Below are positions 33,921-40,702 of a DNA stretch of 64,000 nucleotides, piece after piece. Location: the NCBI RefSeq assembly GCF_003688995.1, contig NZ_PENI01000013.1:62001-126000 (forward strand). The letters are read 5' to 3'. A program made the position numbers and the translations under genes. The notes beneath the pieces were generated by a model. It made no database searches, was not told where the DNA came from, and saw only the letters and a list, made by a program, of their open reading frames with translations. Every line of letters starts with the position of its first letter. Positions within the stretch are counted from its first letter, which is position 1. Source of the stretch: Streptomyces shenzhenensis (GTDB lineage Bacteria > Actinomycetota > Actinomycetes > Streptomycetales > Streptomycetaceae).

Positions 33921-33946
33921 CTGTACGTCCTGTACATTTTCTACAG
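33921..33946. promoter_or_regulatory. Operator-like repeats between the Phd antitoxin and clpP
   Basis: CTGTA (33930-33934) and TACAG (33942-33946) form an inverted repeat with a 7-base spacer, and CTGTAC at 33921 gives an extra direct half-site. Phd proteins bind such paired palindromes for autoregulation. Confidence 0.5.
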
Positions 33947-33990
33947 ACAGCTTCGCCGGATGCGGCTTCGCCGCGAGAGGGGTATGTCCC

Positions 33991-34623
33991 ATGACCGGAC
34001 CGTCCGCCCGATACGTCCTGCCCGAGTTCACCGAACGCACGAGCGCGGGCCTGCGCACCCTCGATCCGTACGCGAAGCTGCTGGAGGAGCGGATCGTCTT
34101 CCTCGGCACGCCCCTCGACGACACCGCGGCGAACGACGTGACGGCGCAGTTCATGCACCTGGAACACCGCGCCCCCGACCAGGACATCTCGCTGTACGTC
34201 AACTCCCCCGGCGGCTCGTTCAGCGCGATGACGGCGATCTACGACACGATGCGGTACATCACCTGCGACGTGGAGACGATCTGCCTGGGGCAGGCCGGCT
34301 CCTCGGCGGCGGTGCTGCTCGCGGCCGGCACCCCGGGCAAGCGGTTCACACTGCCGGGCGCGCGGCTGCTGCTCCGGCAGCCGTCGCTGCCGAGGCCGGT
34401 ACAGGGCCAGCCGAGCGATCTCGTCATCGAGGCCGAGGAGCTGGCGCGCGTGCGCGCGCTCCAGGAGGAGATGCTGGTGCGCCACACCGGACGCACCCCG
34501 GAGCAGGTCCACGACGACCTGGAGCGGGACCTGATCCTGGACGCCCGGGGCGCGCTGGAGTACGGGCTGGTGGACCAGGTCATCCCGAGCCGCAGGGCCG
34601 CGCGCACACCGGACGCGGGGTGA
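33991..34623 (+). CDS. ClpP-family serine protease paralogue lacking the catalytic histidine
   Basis: 210 aa with the ClpP fold: IVFLGTPLDDTAANDVTAQF, LYVNSPGGSFSAMTAIYDT and the nucleophile region ICLGQAGSSAAVLLAAGTPG (Ser104). The acid is Asp180 in DLERDLILDARGALEYGLVD. The position of the catalytic histidine, normally in a [IL]HQP motif, reads LLLRQPS with Arg129. Serine and aspartate are thus kept while the general base is gone, so hydrolysis should be impaired. It may act as a structural or regulatory partner in mixed ClpP rings. ATG 33991 follows AGAGGGG. This is an extra Streptomyces clpP copy, not the clpP1P2 pair. Confidence 0.9.
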   Translation: MTGPSARYVLPEFTERTSAGLRTLDPYAKLLEERIVFLGTPLDDTAANDVTAQFMHLEHRAPDQDISLYVNSPGGSFSAMTAIYDTMRYITCDVETICLGQAGSSAAVLLAAGTPGKRFTLPGARLLLRQPSLPRPVQGQPSDLVIEAEELARVRALQEEMLVRHTGRTPEQVHDDLERDLILDARGALEYGLVDQVIPSRRAARTPDAG

Positions 34624-34630
34624 GCCGCGG

Positions 34631-34939
34631 ATGCTGCCGCCGGAACTGCCACCGCTGCCCGCCCTGACCCGGGCCGAGAGCGAGCTGATCGACCATTACC
34701 TCGAAGCGGTCGACCTGCTGGGCCGGATCAATCCTGCCCGCACCAGGCACACCTACCACGCGCTGCGGGCCGCCCAGGCGCTGGTGCGCACCGCGGCGGA
34801 GTTGCGGGACGCGCTGGCCCTGATGCACCGGAGAGGCGAGAGCGAGCTGCACGCCGCCACCCTGGCGCGGGCACTGCGGGTGCTGGACGGCGAGCGGCGT
34901 ACCGCCCGGGTCGCCGTGCCGCCCGACGACGCGGGCTGA
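34631..34939 (+). CDS. Small helical protein downstream of clpP, function unknown
   Basis: 102 aa starting 7 bases after the clpP stop. Mostly alpha-helical, charged and soluble: LTRAESELIDHYLEAVDLLG, TYHALRAAQALVRTAAELRD and LHAATLARALRVLDGERR. No signal peptide, cysteines or known motif. Tight spacing suggests co-translation with the inactive ClpP, so it could be an adaptor or partner; that is inference. Confidence 0.7.
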   Translation: MLPPELPPLPALTRAESELIDHYLEAVDLLGRINPARTRHTYHALRAAQALVRTAAELRDALALMHRRGESELHAATLARALRVLDGERRTARVAVPPDDAG

Positions 34940-35193
34940 CACGCGGGCACACCCGGCCCCTGCGCACCGCTATACCGACGATGCGTCAGATACCCGGATG
35001 AAACGGACCAAACGGCTTACCCCTGTTCGGCGTAGCCAGGTGTCCTTTTTCGGGACCTCGATGGTGCCCGACAACCCCCGGGCCAGGGGCCCGTCGAGGG
35101 GCTCCCGCGCTGGTCCGAGGGTACGGCGACCCCTCGGCCAGGCGTCGAACAGAGCACAGTCCGCCCGAACGGGTGGCGGGTGAGCAACGCCAC

Positions 35194-35217
35194 AAATCCC
35201 CGGTTCCATTGGGATTT
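35194..35217 (+). other. AAATCCC/GGGATTT hairpin in the riboswitch-proximal spacer
   Basis: AAATCCC-CGGTTCCATT-GGGATTT is a perfect 7-bp inverted repeat followed by TTTTCGG, in an AT-richer patch 130 bases before the riboswitch. It may mark a promoter, or a terminator of the clpP unit. No gene is convincing between 34940 and 35300. Confidence 0.35.
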
Positions 35218-35309
35218 TCGGACAGTTGTGAGTGAAGATCCGTGACTGACGACAAGCCCCCGCCACGGCGGCGGGGCGATCCGGGCAGACGCCGAGTCCT
35301 GCCGCCGCC

Positions 35310-35488
35310 CGGATGACCGGTCGACAGAAGTGGATCGGCAGGAGTGGAGGACCCAAGCACGACGGGTCGCCGGAGCGGACGTGGGTCCGTTCCGAGCAGC
35401 CCTTGGGGTGAAGCCGCGGCAACGCGGCCGGGCGACTTCGCCAGCCCGAATCCGACAGGTCATCCTTCACAGGCGGCTGACGAAGGGT
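35310..35488 (+). ncRNA. ydaO/yuaA-type c-di-AMP riboswitch
   Basis: The leader shows the hallmark blocks of the ydaO family in order: GTGGAGGACCCAAGC at about 35343, the middle GGGGTGAAGCCGCGGCAACG hairpin, and the 3' core GCCAGCCCGAATCCGACAGG with TCATCCTTCACAGGCGG. These riboswitches sense c-di-AMP and in Streptomyces control cell-wall hydrolases, matching the NlpC/P60 gene that starts a few bases downstream. The ribosome site GAAGGG overlaps the 3' end, so control may act on translation or by termination. The 5' boundary is approximate. Confidence 0.85.
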
Positions 35489-35493
35489 TGCGC

Positions 35494-35967
35494 ATGACTG
35501 CGCTCAATCGTGTCCCGTCGCTCATGGCCCGGGCCGGCACGGCCTCGGCTCTGACCATCGCCGCCATGGGCGGCTCGATCGTGGCCCCCGGCCTCGCGGC
35601 TGAAGCGGAGGCCGCCACCCCGGCGTCGAAGGCGCTGCAGATCGCGGCCTCGAAGAAGGGGTCCCCGTACCGATGGGGGGCCACCGGGCCGCGCAGGTTC
35701 GACTGCTCCGGACTGACGCTGTACTCGTTCAAGAAGGCGGGCAAGGCCCTGCCGCGCACGGCCGCCCAGCAGTACAACAAGACGCGCCATATCTCGGCCA
35801 AGAGCCGCAGGGCCGGAGACCTGGTGTTCTTCCACTCGGGCTCCAGCGTCTACCACGTCGGCATCTACGCGGGCCACGGGAAGATCTGGCACGCCCCGAA
35901 GACCGGGGACGTGGTGCGGCTGCAGAAGATCTGGACGAGGAGCGTCTGGTACGGCCGGGTCAGGTGA
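35494..35967 (+). CDS. Secreted NlpC/P60 cell-wall hydrolase
   Basis: 157 aa. A signal peptide (about residues 1-41: GTASALTIAAMGGSIVAPGLA, ending AEAEA) precedes one NlpC/P60 domain. The catalytic cysteine is Cys71 in RFDCSGL, the base His121 in YHVGIYAG and the third residue His133 in IWHAPKTGD. Such enzymes cleave D-gamma-glutamyl-meso-diaminopimelate-type bonds in peptidoglycan stem peptides. It has no extra binding domain, so it is small for the class. Control by the c-di-AMP riboswitch is very likely. Confidence 0.94.
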   Translation: MTALNRVPSLMARAGTASALTIAAMGGSIVAPGLAAEAEAATPASKALQIAASKKGSPYRWGATGPRRFDCSGLTLYSFKKAGKALPRTAAQQYNKTRHISAKSRRAGDLVFFHSGSSVYHVGIYAGHGKIWHAPKTGDVVRLQKIWTRSVWYGRVR

Positions 35968-35968
35968 G

Positions 35969-35980
35969 CCCCCGAGGGGG
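35969..35980 (+). terminator. Short hairpin after the NlpC/P60 gene
   Basis: CCCC-CGAG-GGGG starts two bases past the stop. A second inverted pair, CCTCCC...GGGAGG, lies at about 36028-36054. The remaining gap to 36369 is GC-rich with no gene seen. Confidence 0.4.
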
Positions 35981-36369
35981 TACCGGCCCCTGCCGCGCCG
36001 CCGCCTCCTGGGCCTTGTCGTCGAACTCCCTCCCCCGACTTCCGGCCGGGAGGCACCCCCAGCCCTGCGGGCGGGGGACGACGGGAGTCTGCCGGCAGGA
36101 CCTGGACCCCGGGCCGGATGTGACAGGGCGTCAGACGCGCTCAGGCCCGCGGAGCGGCCCCGTGCCGAAGACGGCCGGAGCCGGACGGGCCCCGCGCCGG
36201 GCGCCCTGCGCGGCGGCGCGTCGGCTGCCGCTGTCCGGCGGCGTCCCGGCGCCGTCCGGGCTCGGGACGGGCGGCGCACCGGAAGTCGCGGCGATCGCAC
36301 CGGTCGGGGAGCCGCACCCGGACGGGGCGGGCCGCGCCCCGCGGGTCCGGCCGCTCCAGGACCGAGGAG

Positions 36370-36828
36370 CTACGCCTCCGGCTGGCCCACCGCGGTGACC
36401 GGGTGGGCCGGTACGGTCCAGGGCAGTTCCACGGTGATGGTCTTGCCGCCCTCGCGGGTGGGCCTGACGCGCAGCCTGCCGCCGCGTTCGGCGGTGAGCC
36501 AGCGGATGATCACCATGCCGCGGCCGTTGTCCTGCTGGACGGCCGCGGGAAGTCTCTTCGGGAAGCGCGGATGGCTGTCGGTGACACCGATGCGCAGGTG
36601 TGTGTCGCGGTCGAGCACGAGGTCCACGGTGAAGGTGGGCGACTGGCCGAAGGTGTGCTGCACGGCGTTGGTGGCCAGTTCGGAGACGATGAGGCGGATC
36701 GTCTCGGCGGCGTCCGTGTCCGCCGGCAGGCCCCACTCCACGAGCGTGCTCAGCACATGCGAACGGGCCGCGGAGACCGAGGCGGGATCGCTCGGCAAAG
36801 TGACGGATGCTTCCAGATGGTCTGCCAT
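36370..36828 (-). CDS. RsbW-like ATP-binding protein (anti-sigma/AbaA OrfD type)
   Basis: 152 aa with a GHKL ATPase fold related to anti-sigma kinases. Seen are LPSDPASVSAARSHVLSTL, the N box RLIVSELATNAVQHTF and the G-box region VQQDNGRGMVIIRWL, then GKTITVELPWTVP. ATG 36828 gives MADHLEASVTLP, the usual start; a longer in-frame reading from 36909 (MKHQSGTV) is possible but lacks a ribosome site. It is divergent from an XRE-DUF5753 gene and DUF397 gene, the Streptomyces WhiJ/AbaA arrangement that modulates development. Confidence 0.85.
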   Translation of the reverse strand: MADHLEASVTLPSDPASVSAARSHVLSTLVEWGLPADTDAAETIRLIVSELATNAVQHTFGQSPTFTVDLVLDRDTHLRIGVTDSHPRFPKRLPAAVQQDNGRGMVIIRWLTAERGGRLRVRPTREGGKTITVELPWTVPAHPVTAVGQPEA

Positions 36829-36954
36829 GGCGATGCCGTCCCTTTCCCACGGGACCGCGGTCCGACACGGAGCGGATGGTTCGAGTACGGTCCCGGACTG
36901 GTGCTTCATCGCCAGACTGCCATTGCCGCGCCGGGCACGACGGGCGATCCACCA

Positions 36955-36970
36955 AGATATGCATATATCT
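36955..36970. promoter_or_regulatory. AT-rich inverted repeat in the divergent WhiJ-type promoter
   Basis: AGATAT-GCAT-ATATCT has perfect 6-base arms and is the most AT-rich patch nearby. It lies 72 bases before the XRE gene, a plausible autoregulatory site or promoter core. Confidence 0.45.
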
Positions 36971-37041
36971 GTCGCTCGAAGCGGTGAACTCTGCGACGGC
37001 AGACCGTATTTGGGCGGCACGGAAGGAGTAAGGAGTAGCCC

Positions 37042-37902
37042 ATGCAGCACGGTCCCGCGGTGCGCCGCCGGAAACTGGGCGCCGAACTGCGTGCCCTGCG
37101 CACCGGCGCGGGTCTCACGAGCGGTGAGGCGGCCCGGTTGGTGGGCTGGCACCAGTCGAAAGTGAGCCGCGTCGAGACCGGCGCGAGTGGCGTGAAACCG
37201 ACCGATGTGCGGTTGCTCCTCGACGCGTACGACGTGCGGGACGCCCAACTGCGGGAGCTGCTCCTGATGTTGGCGGGATCGGAGGACGTCGGCGGGCGGC
37301 ACCACTGGTGGCATGCCTACCGCGGGGTACTGCCGCCCACCTACCGGGACTTCATCAGCCTGGAGTCGCAGGCCTGCGGGATGCGCACGCTGGAGACGTC
37401 GGTCGTCCCGGGGCTGCTGCAGACGCCCGAGTACGCCCGCGCGGTGACCCGGGCGGCGGTGGACGGCCTCGCCGAGGACCGGCTCGACACGCTGGTGGAG
37501 GTGCGGCTCGCCCGGCAGGACGTGCTGCGCTCGCAGCCGCCGCTGGAGCTGAGCGCCGTGCTGGACGAGGCGGTGCTGCGCCGCGAGGTCGGCGGACCGG
37601 ACGTCATGGCACGGCAGTTGGAGCGGCTGGCGGAGGCGGCGCGGCTGCCGCAGGTGAGGCTCCAGGTGCTGCCCTTTGCCGCCGGAGCGCACATCGGCAT
37701 CACCGGACCTTTCGTTATCTTCTCTTTTCCGAGCACATCTGATCTGGATGTTGTGGTTCTCGACCACTTGACGAGTAGCGTCTACCTCGAGCGGAAAGAA
37801 GACCTCCAGGCCTACACCGAGGCCTTCACCACCCTTCAGGTCCACGCCCTTTCACCCGAGGACTCGTTGGATTACATCGCCGGGATAGGTCACGGCGCGT
37901 AA
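37042..37902 (+). CDS. XRE-family helix-turn-helix protein with DUF5753 (WhiJ-like)
   Basis: 286 aa. The N-terminal XRE domain is LGAELRALRTGAGLTSGEAA followed by RLVGWHQSKVSRVETG. A linker leads to DUF5753 from about residue 95: YRDFISLESQACGMRTLETS, VVPGLLQTPEYARAV and the C-terminal VIFSFPSTSDLDVVVLDHL. GGAAGGAGTAAGGAGTAG lies just upstream. Proteins of this type pair with a DUF397 protein, which follows 9 bases after its stop, and with an RsbW-like ATPase, which is divergent. They act as developmental regulators in Streptomyces and have been likened to antitoxins. Confidence 0.92.
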   Translation: MQHGPAVRRRKLGAELRALRTGAGLTSGEAARLVGWHQSKVSRVETGASGVKPTDVRLLLDAYDVRDAQLRELLLMLAGSEDVGGRHHWWHAYRGVLPPTYRDFISLESQACGMRTLETSVVPGLLQTPEYARAVTRAAVDGLAEDRLDTLVEVRLARQDVLRSQPPLELSAVLDEAVLRREVGGPDVMARQLERLAEAARLPQVRLQVLPFAAGAHIGITGPFVIFSFPSTSDLDVVVLDHLTSSVYLERKEDLQAYTEAFTTLQVHALSPEDSLDYIAGIGHGA

Positions 37903-37911
37903 GGAGGCACC

Positions 37912-38136
37912 ATGACCGCACTGCCTCGGAACGTACCTTCCACTGCCGAACTGCCCGAAGTGCGCTGGCTGCGCAGCAGCTACAGCACGGGGGCCAACAA
38001 CTGCGTGGAGACGGCACGGCCGCGCTCCGGTCCGCGGACCGGGCTGCTCGCCGTGCGCGACTCCAAGGACCCGGCCGGACCCGCGCTGCTCTTCTCCCCC
38101 GAGAGCTGGGCGGGTTTCCTCGCCGCGCTGCGTTGA
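37912..38136 (+). CDS. DUF397 small protein
   Basis: 74 aa. The DUF397 signature is clear: VRWLRSSYSTGANNCVETA, AVRDSKDPAGPALLFSPESW and a final FLAALR. A ribosome site (AAGGAGG) precedes the ATG. Partner of the XRE-DUF5753 protein upstream; in related loci the DUF397 protein binds or is counteracted by the XRE partner. Confidence 0.92.
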   Translation: MTALPRNVPSTAELPEVRWLRSSYSTGANNCVETARPRSGPRTGLLAVRDSKDPAGPALLFSPESWAGFLAALR

Positions 38137-38209
38137 CCCCGTACCGCCCCGTCCGACCGACCCTACTGACCGTTTCCGCTCCGGCGGCGCGCGGCCGTGT
38201 CACGCCGAC

Positions 38210-39337
38210 TCATGGTCGCGCCGCGCCGATCACCTGTACAGCGCGTTCGATCTCCGCCCCGGAGAGGTCCGCACGCGCGGTGAGCCTGAGCCGTGAGACA
38301 CCGTCCGGCACGGAAGGAGGACGGAAACAGCCCACGGCCAGGCCGGCCGTACGGCAGTCCGCCGCCCAGCGGACTGCCTCCTCCGGGGACGGCGCACGCA
38401 CGGAGACGACCGCGGCGTCCGGGCGCACCGCTTCAAGACCCGCCGCGGTCAGCCGCGCGTGCAGCTCGGCGGCGACGGCACGCGCGCGTGCCGCCCGCCC
38501 GGGTTCGCGGCGCAGCAGGCGCAGGGCGGCGAGCGCCGCGCCGGCCGCCGCGGGCGCGAGGCCCGTGTCGAAGATGAACGTGCGGGCCGCGTTCACCAGG
38601 TGATCGATCACCCGCCGGGGGCCGAGCACGGCGCCGCCCTGGCTGCCCAGCGACTTGGACAGCGTGACCGTGACGACGACGTCGTCGGCGCCCGCGAGAC
38701 CGGCCCCGTACGGGGCTCCCCGGCCGCCGTCCCCGAGCACGCCCAGCCCATGGGCGTCGTCCACCAGCAGCCCCGCGCCGTGCTCCCGGCACGCCTCGGC
38801 GAGGGCCGTGAGCGGCGCGGCGTCCCCGTCGACGGAGAACACCGTGTCGGAGACGACGACCGCGGGCCCCTCGTGCGGGCCGAGTGCCTTGCGCACCCCG
38901 TCCGGGTGGGCGTGCCCGACCACCTGGGTGACGCCGCGTGCCAGCCGGCAGCCGTCGATGAGGGACGCGTGATTGCCCGCGTCGGAGACGATCAGGGAGC
39001 CGTGCGGTCCCAGCGTGGTGACCGCGGCGAGGTTGGCGGCGTACCCGGACGAGAAGACCAGGGCCGCCTCGAAGCCGCAGAAGGCGGCCAGCTCGCGCTC
39101 CAGTTCGCCGTGCAGCTCCGTGGTCCCGGTGACCAGCCGGGAACCGGTCGCGCCGCCGCCCCAGGAGCGCGCGGCCTCGGCGGCACCGGCAGTTACCTCC
39201 GGATGCCGGGCCAGGCCCAGGTAGTCGTTGCTCGCGAGGTCGAGGAGCGGCGAGTCGGCGGGGCGGGGCCGCAGCGTGCGCACGAGTCCGGCCCGGCGGC
39301 GCAGCTCCGCCTGCTCGTCGATCCAGCCGAACGCCAT
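38210..39337 (-). CDS. bioF: 8-amino-7-oxononanoate synthase
   Basis: 375 aa, alpha-oxoamine synthase family. It condenses pimeloyl-ACP or -CoA with L-alanine, the first committed step of the conserved biotin pathway. Motifs are LDLASNDYLGLARHPEV, SGYAANLAAV, SDAGNHASLIDG, DDAHGLGVLG and the PLP lysine in VTLSKSLGSQGG. GGAGGAG lies before the ATG. It is divergent from bioBAD; a 22-bp palindrome sits between them. Confidence 0.93.
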   Translation of the reverse strand: MAFGWIDEQAELRRRAGLVRTLRPRPADSPLLDLASNDYLGLARHPEVTAGAAEAARSWGGGATGSRLVTGTTELHGELERELAAFCGFEAALVFSSGYAANLAAVTTLGPHGSLIVSDAGNHASLIDGCRLARGVTQVVGHAHPDGVRKALGPHEGPAVVVSDTVFSVDGDAAPLTALAEACREHGAGLLVDDAHGLGVLGDGGRGAPYGAGLAGADDVVVTVTLSKSLGSQGGAVLGPRRVIDHLVNAARTFIFDTGLAPAAAGAALAALRLLRREPGRAARARAVAAELHARLTAAGLEAVRPDAAVVSVRAPSPEEAVRWAADCRTAGLAVGCFRPPSVPDGVSRLRLTARADLSGAEIERAVQVIGAARP

Positions 39338-39396
39338 GGCTCCTCCGGGGTTTTTGTAGGCAGTGAACAGACCCTAGCCCGCGGGCCGGCCGTCCA

Positions 39397-39418
39397 TTGT
39401 GTGGCCATACCCACACAA
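39397..39418. promoter_or_regulatory. 22-bp palindrome in the bioF-bioB intergenic region
   Basis: TTGTGTGG-CCATAC-CCACACAA has perfect 8-base arms around 6 bases, 59 bases from the bioF start and 66 from bioB. It is the obvious candidate operator for a biotin repressor controlling both directions. It does not match the BirA or BioQ consensus sequences as I recall them. Confidence 0.65.
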
Positions 39419-39484
39419 CGAACCGTCTCCGTTGTACGGACCCTCCTTGGCCCGGACCGCTCCCGCAGGGCAGGATCGGACCTC

Positions 39485-40702
39485 ATGGACCTCCTGAACA
39501 CGCTGGTGGACAAGGGCCTGCGCCGCGAGCCGCCGACCCGCGACGAGGCACTCGCCGTGCTCGCCACCTCCGACGACGACCTGCTCGACGTGGTGGCCGC
39601 GGCCGGCCGGGTGCGCCGGCACTGGTTCGGCCGACGCGTGAAACTCAACTACCTCGTCAATCTCAAGTCCGGCCTGTGTCCCGAGGACTGCTCCTACTGC
39701 TCGCAGCGGCTGGGCTCGACGGCCGGCATCCTGAAGTACACCTGGCTCAAGCCCGGCGAGGCCTCCGAGGCCGCCGCCGCGGGTCTGGCCGGGGGTGCCA
39801 AGCGGGTGTGTCTGGTGGCCAGCGGCCGGGGCCCGACGGACCGGGACGTGGACCGGGTCTCCGAGACGATCAGGACGATCAAGGAGCGGAACGAGGGCGT
39901 CGAGGTCTGCGCGTGCCTCGGCCTGCTCTCCGACGGCCAGGCCGAGCGGCTGCGGGCGGCCGGCGCCGACGCCTACAACCACAACCTCAACACCTCCGAG
40001 AGCACGTACGGGGACATCACGACGACGCACACGTACGCCGATCGGGTGGACACGGTGCGGAAGGCGCACGCGGCGGGGCTGTCCCCGTGCTCCGGGCTGA
40101 TCGCGGGCATGGGCGAGAGCGACGCGGACCTGGTCGACGTGGTCCTCGCGCTGCGCGAGCTGGACCCGGACTCGGTGCCGGTGAACTTCCTGATCCCGTT
40201 CGAGGGCACCCCGCTCGCCAAGGAGTGGAACCTCACGCCGCAGCACTGCCTGCGCATCCTCGCGATGGTCCGGTTCGTGTGCCCCGACGTCGAGGTCCGG
40301 GTCTCCGGCGGGCGCGAGGTGCACCTGCGCAGCCTCCAGCCGCTGGCACTGCACCTGGCCAACTCCCTCTTCCTGGGCGACTACCTCACCAGTGAGGGCC
40401 AGGCGGGCAAGGCGGACCTGGAGATGATCGCGGACGCCGGGTTCGTGGTGGAGGGCGCGGACGAGGTGACGCTGCCGGAGCACCGGGCGGCGGGCGCGGC
40501 CGGGTGCGGGGCGCACGAGGAGCCGGGCTGCGGTGCGCACGCGGAGGCGGGCTGCGGTGCGCACGCGGAGGCGGGCTGCGGCGGGCACGAGGACGCGGGC
40601 GGGTGCGGTTCCGCCGCCGCGCCGCAGGTGAACGAGGCCCGCACCGACCTGGTCGCCGTCCGCCGCCGGGGTCCCGGAACGGACCTCGCGCCCAATGCCT
40701 GA
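39485..40702 (+). CDS. bioB: Biotin synthase with Cys/His repeat tail
   Basis: 405 aa radical-SAM enzyme that inserts sulfur into dethiobiotin. The [4Fe-4S] motif is Cys65-x3-Cys69-x2-Cys72 (LCPEDCSYCSQ); NHNLNTSESTYGDI, PVNFLIPFEGTPL and the auxiliary-cluster ligand region RVSGGREVHLRS are normal. The core ends at about residue 330. Beyond it is a tail with an 8-residue period: GCGAHEEP, GCGAHAEA, GCGAHAEA, GCGGHEDA, then GGCGS. That gives five cysteines and four histidines in 37 residues. ATG 39485 begins MDLLNTLVDKG. bioA overlaps its end by 8 bases. Confidence 0.95.
   Translation: MDLLNTLVDKGLRREPPTRDEALAVLATSDDDLLDVVAAAGRVRRHWFGRRVKLNYLVNLKSGLCPEDCSYCSQRLGSTAGILKYTWLKPGEASEAAAAGLAGGAKRVCLVASGRGPTDRDVDRVSETIRTIKERNEGVEVCACLGLLSDGQAERLRAAGADAYNHNLNTSESTYGDITTTHTYADRVDTVRKAHAAGLSPCSGLIAGMGESDADLVDVVLALRELDPDSVPVNFLIPFEGTPLAKEWNLTPQHCLRILAMVRFVCPDVEVRVSGGREVHLRSLQPLALHLANSLFLGDYLTSEGQAGKADLEMIADAGFVVEGADEVTLPEHRAAGAAGCGAHEEPGCGAHAEAGCGAHAEAGCGGHEDAGGCGSAAAPQVNEARTDLVAVRRRGPGTDLAPNA

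Noticed and set aside
34998..35183. 61-codon frame MKRTKRLTPVRRSQ... between clpP and the riboswitch
   Set aside because: No ribosome binding site, turns low-complexity after 30 residues, and lies in a likely untranslated region.
38459..39484. Plus-strand extension of bioB across the bioF gene
   Set aside because: It is antisense to bioF, and the conserved BioB start is MDLLNTLVDKG at 39485.
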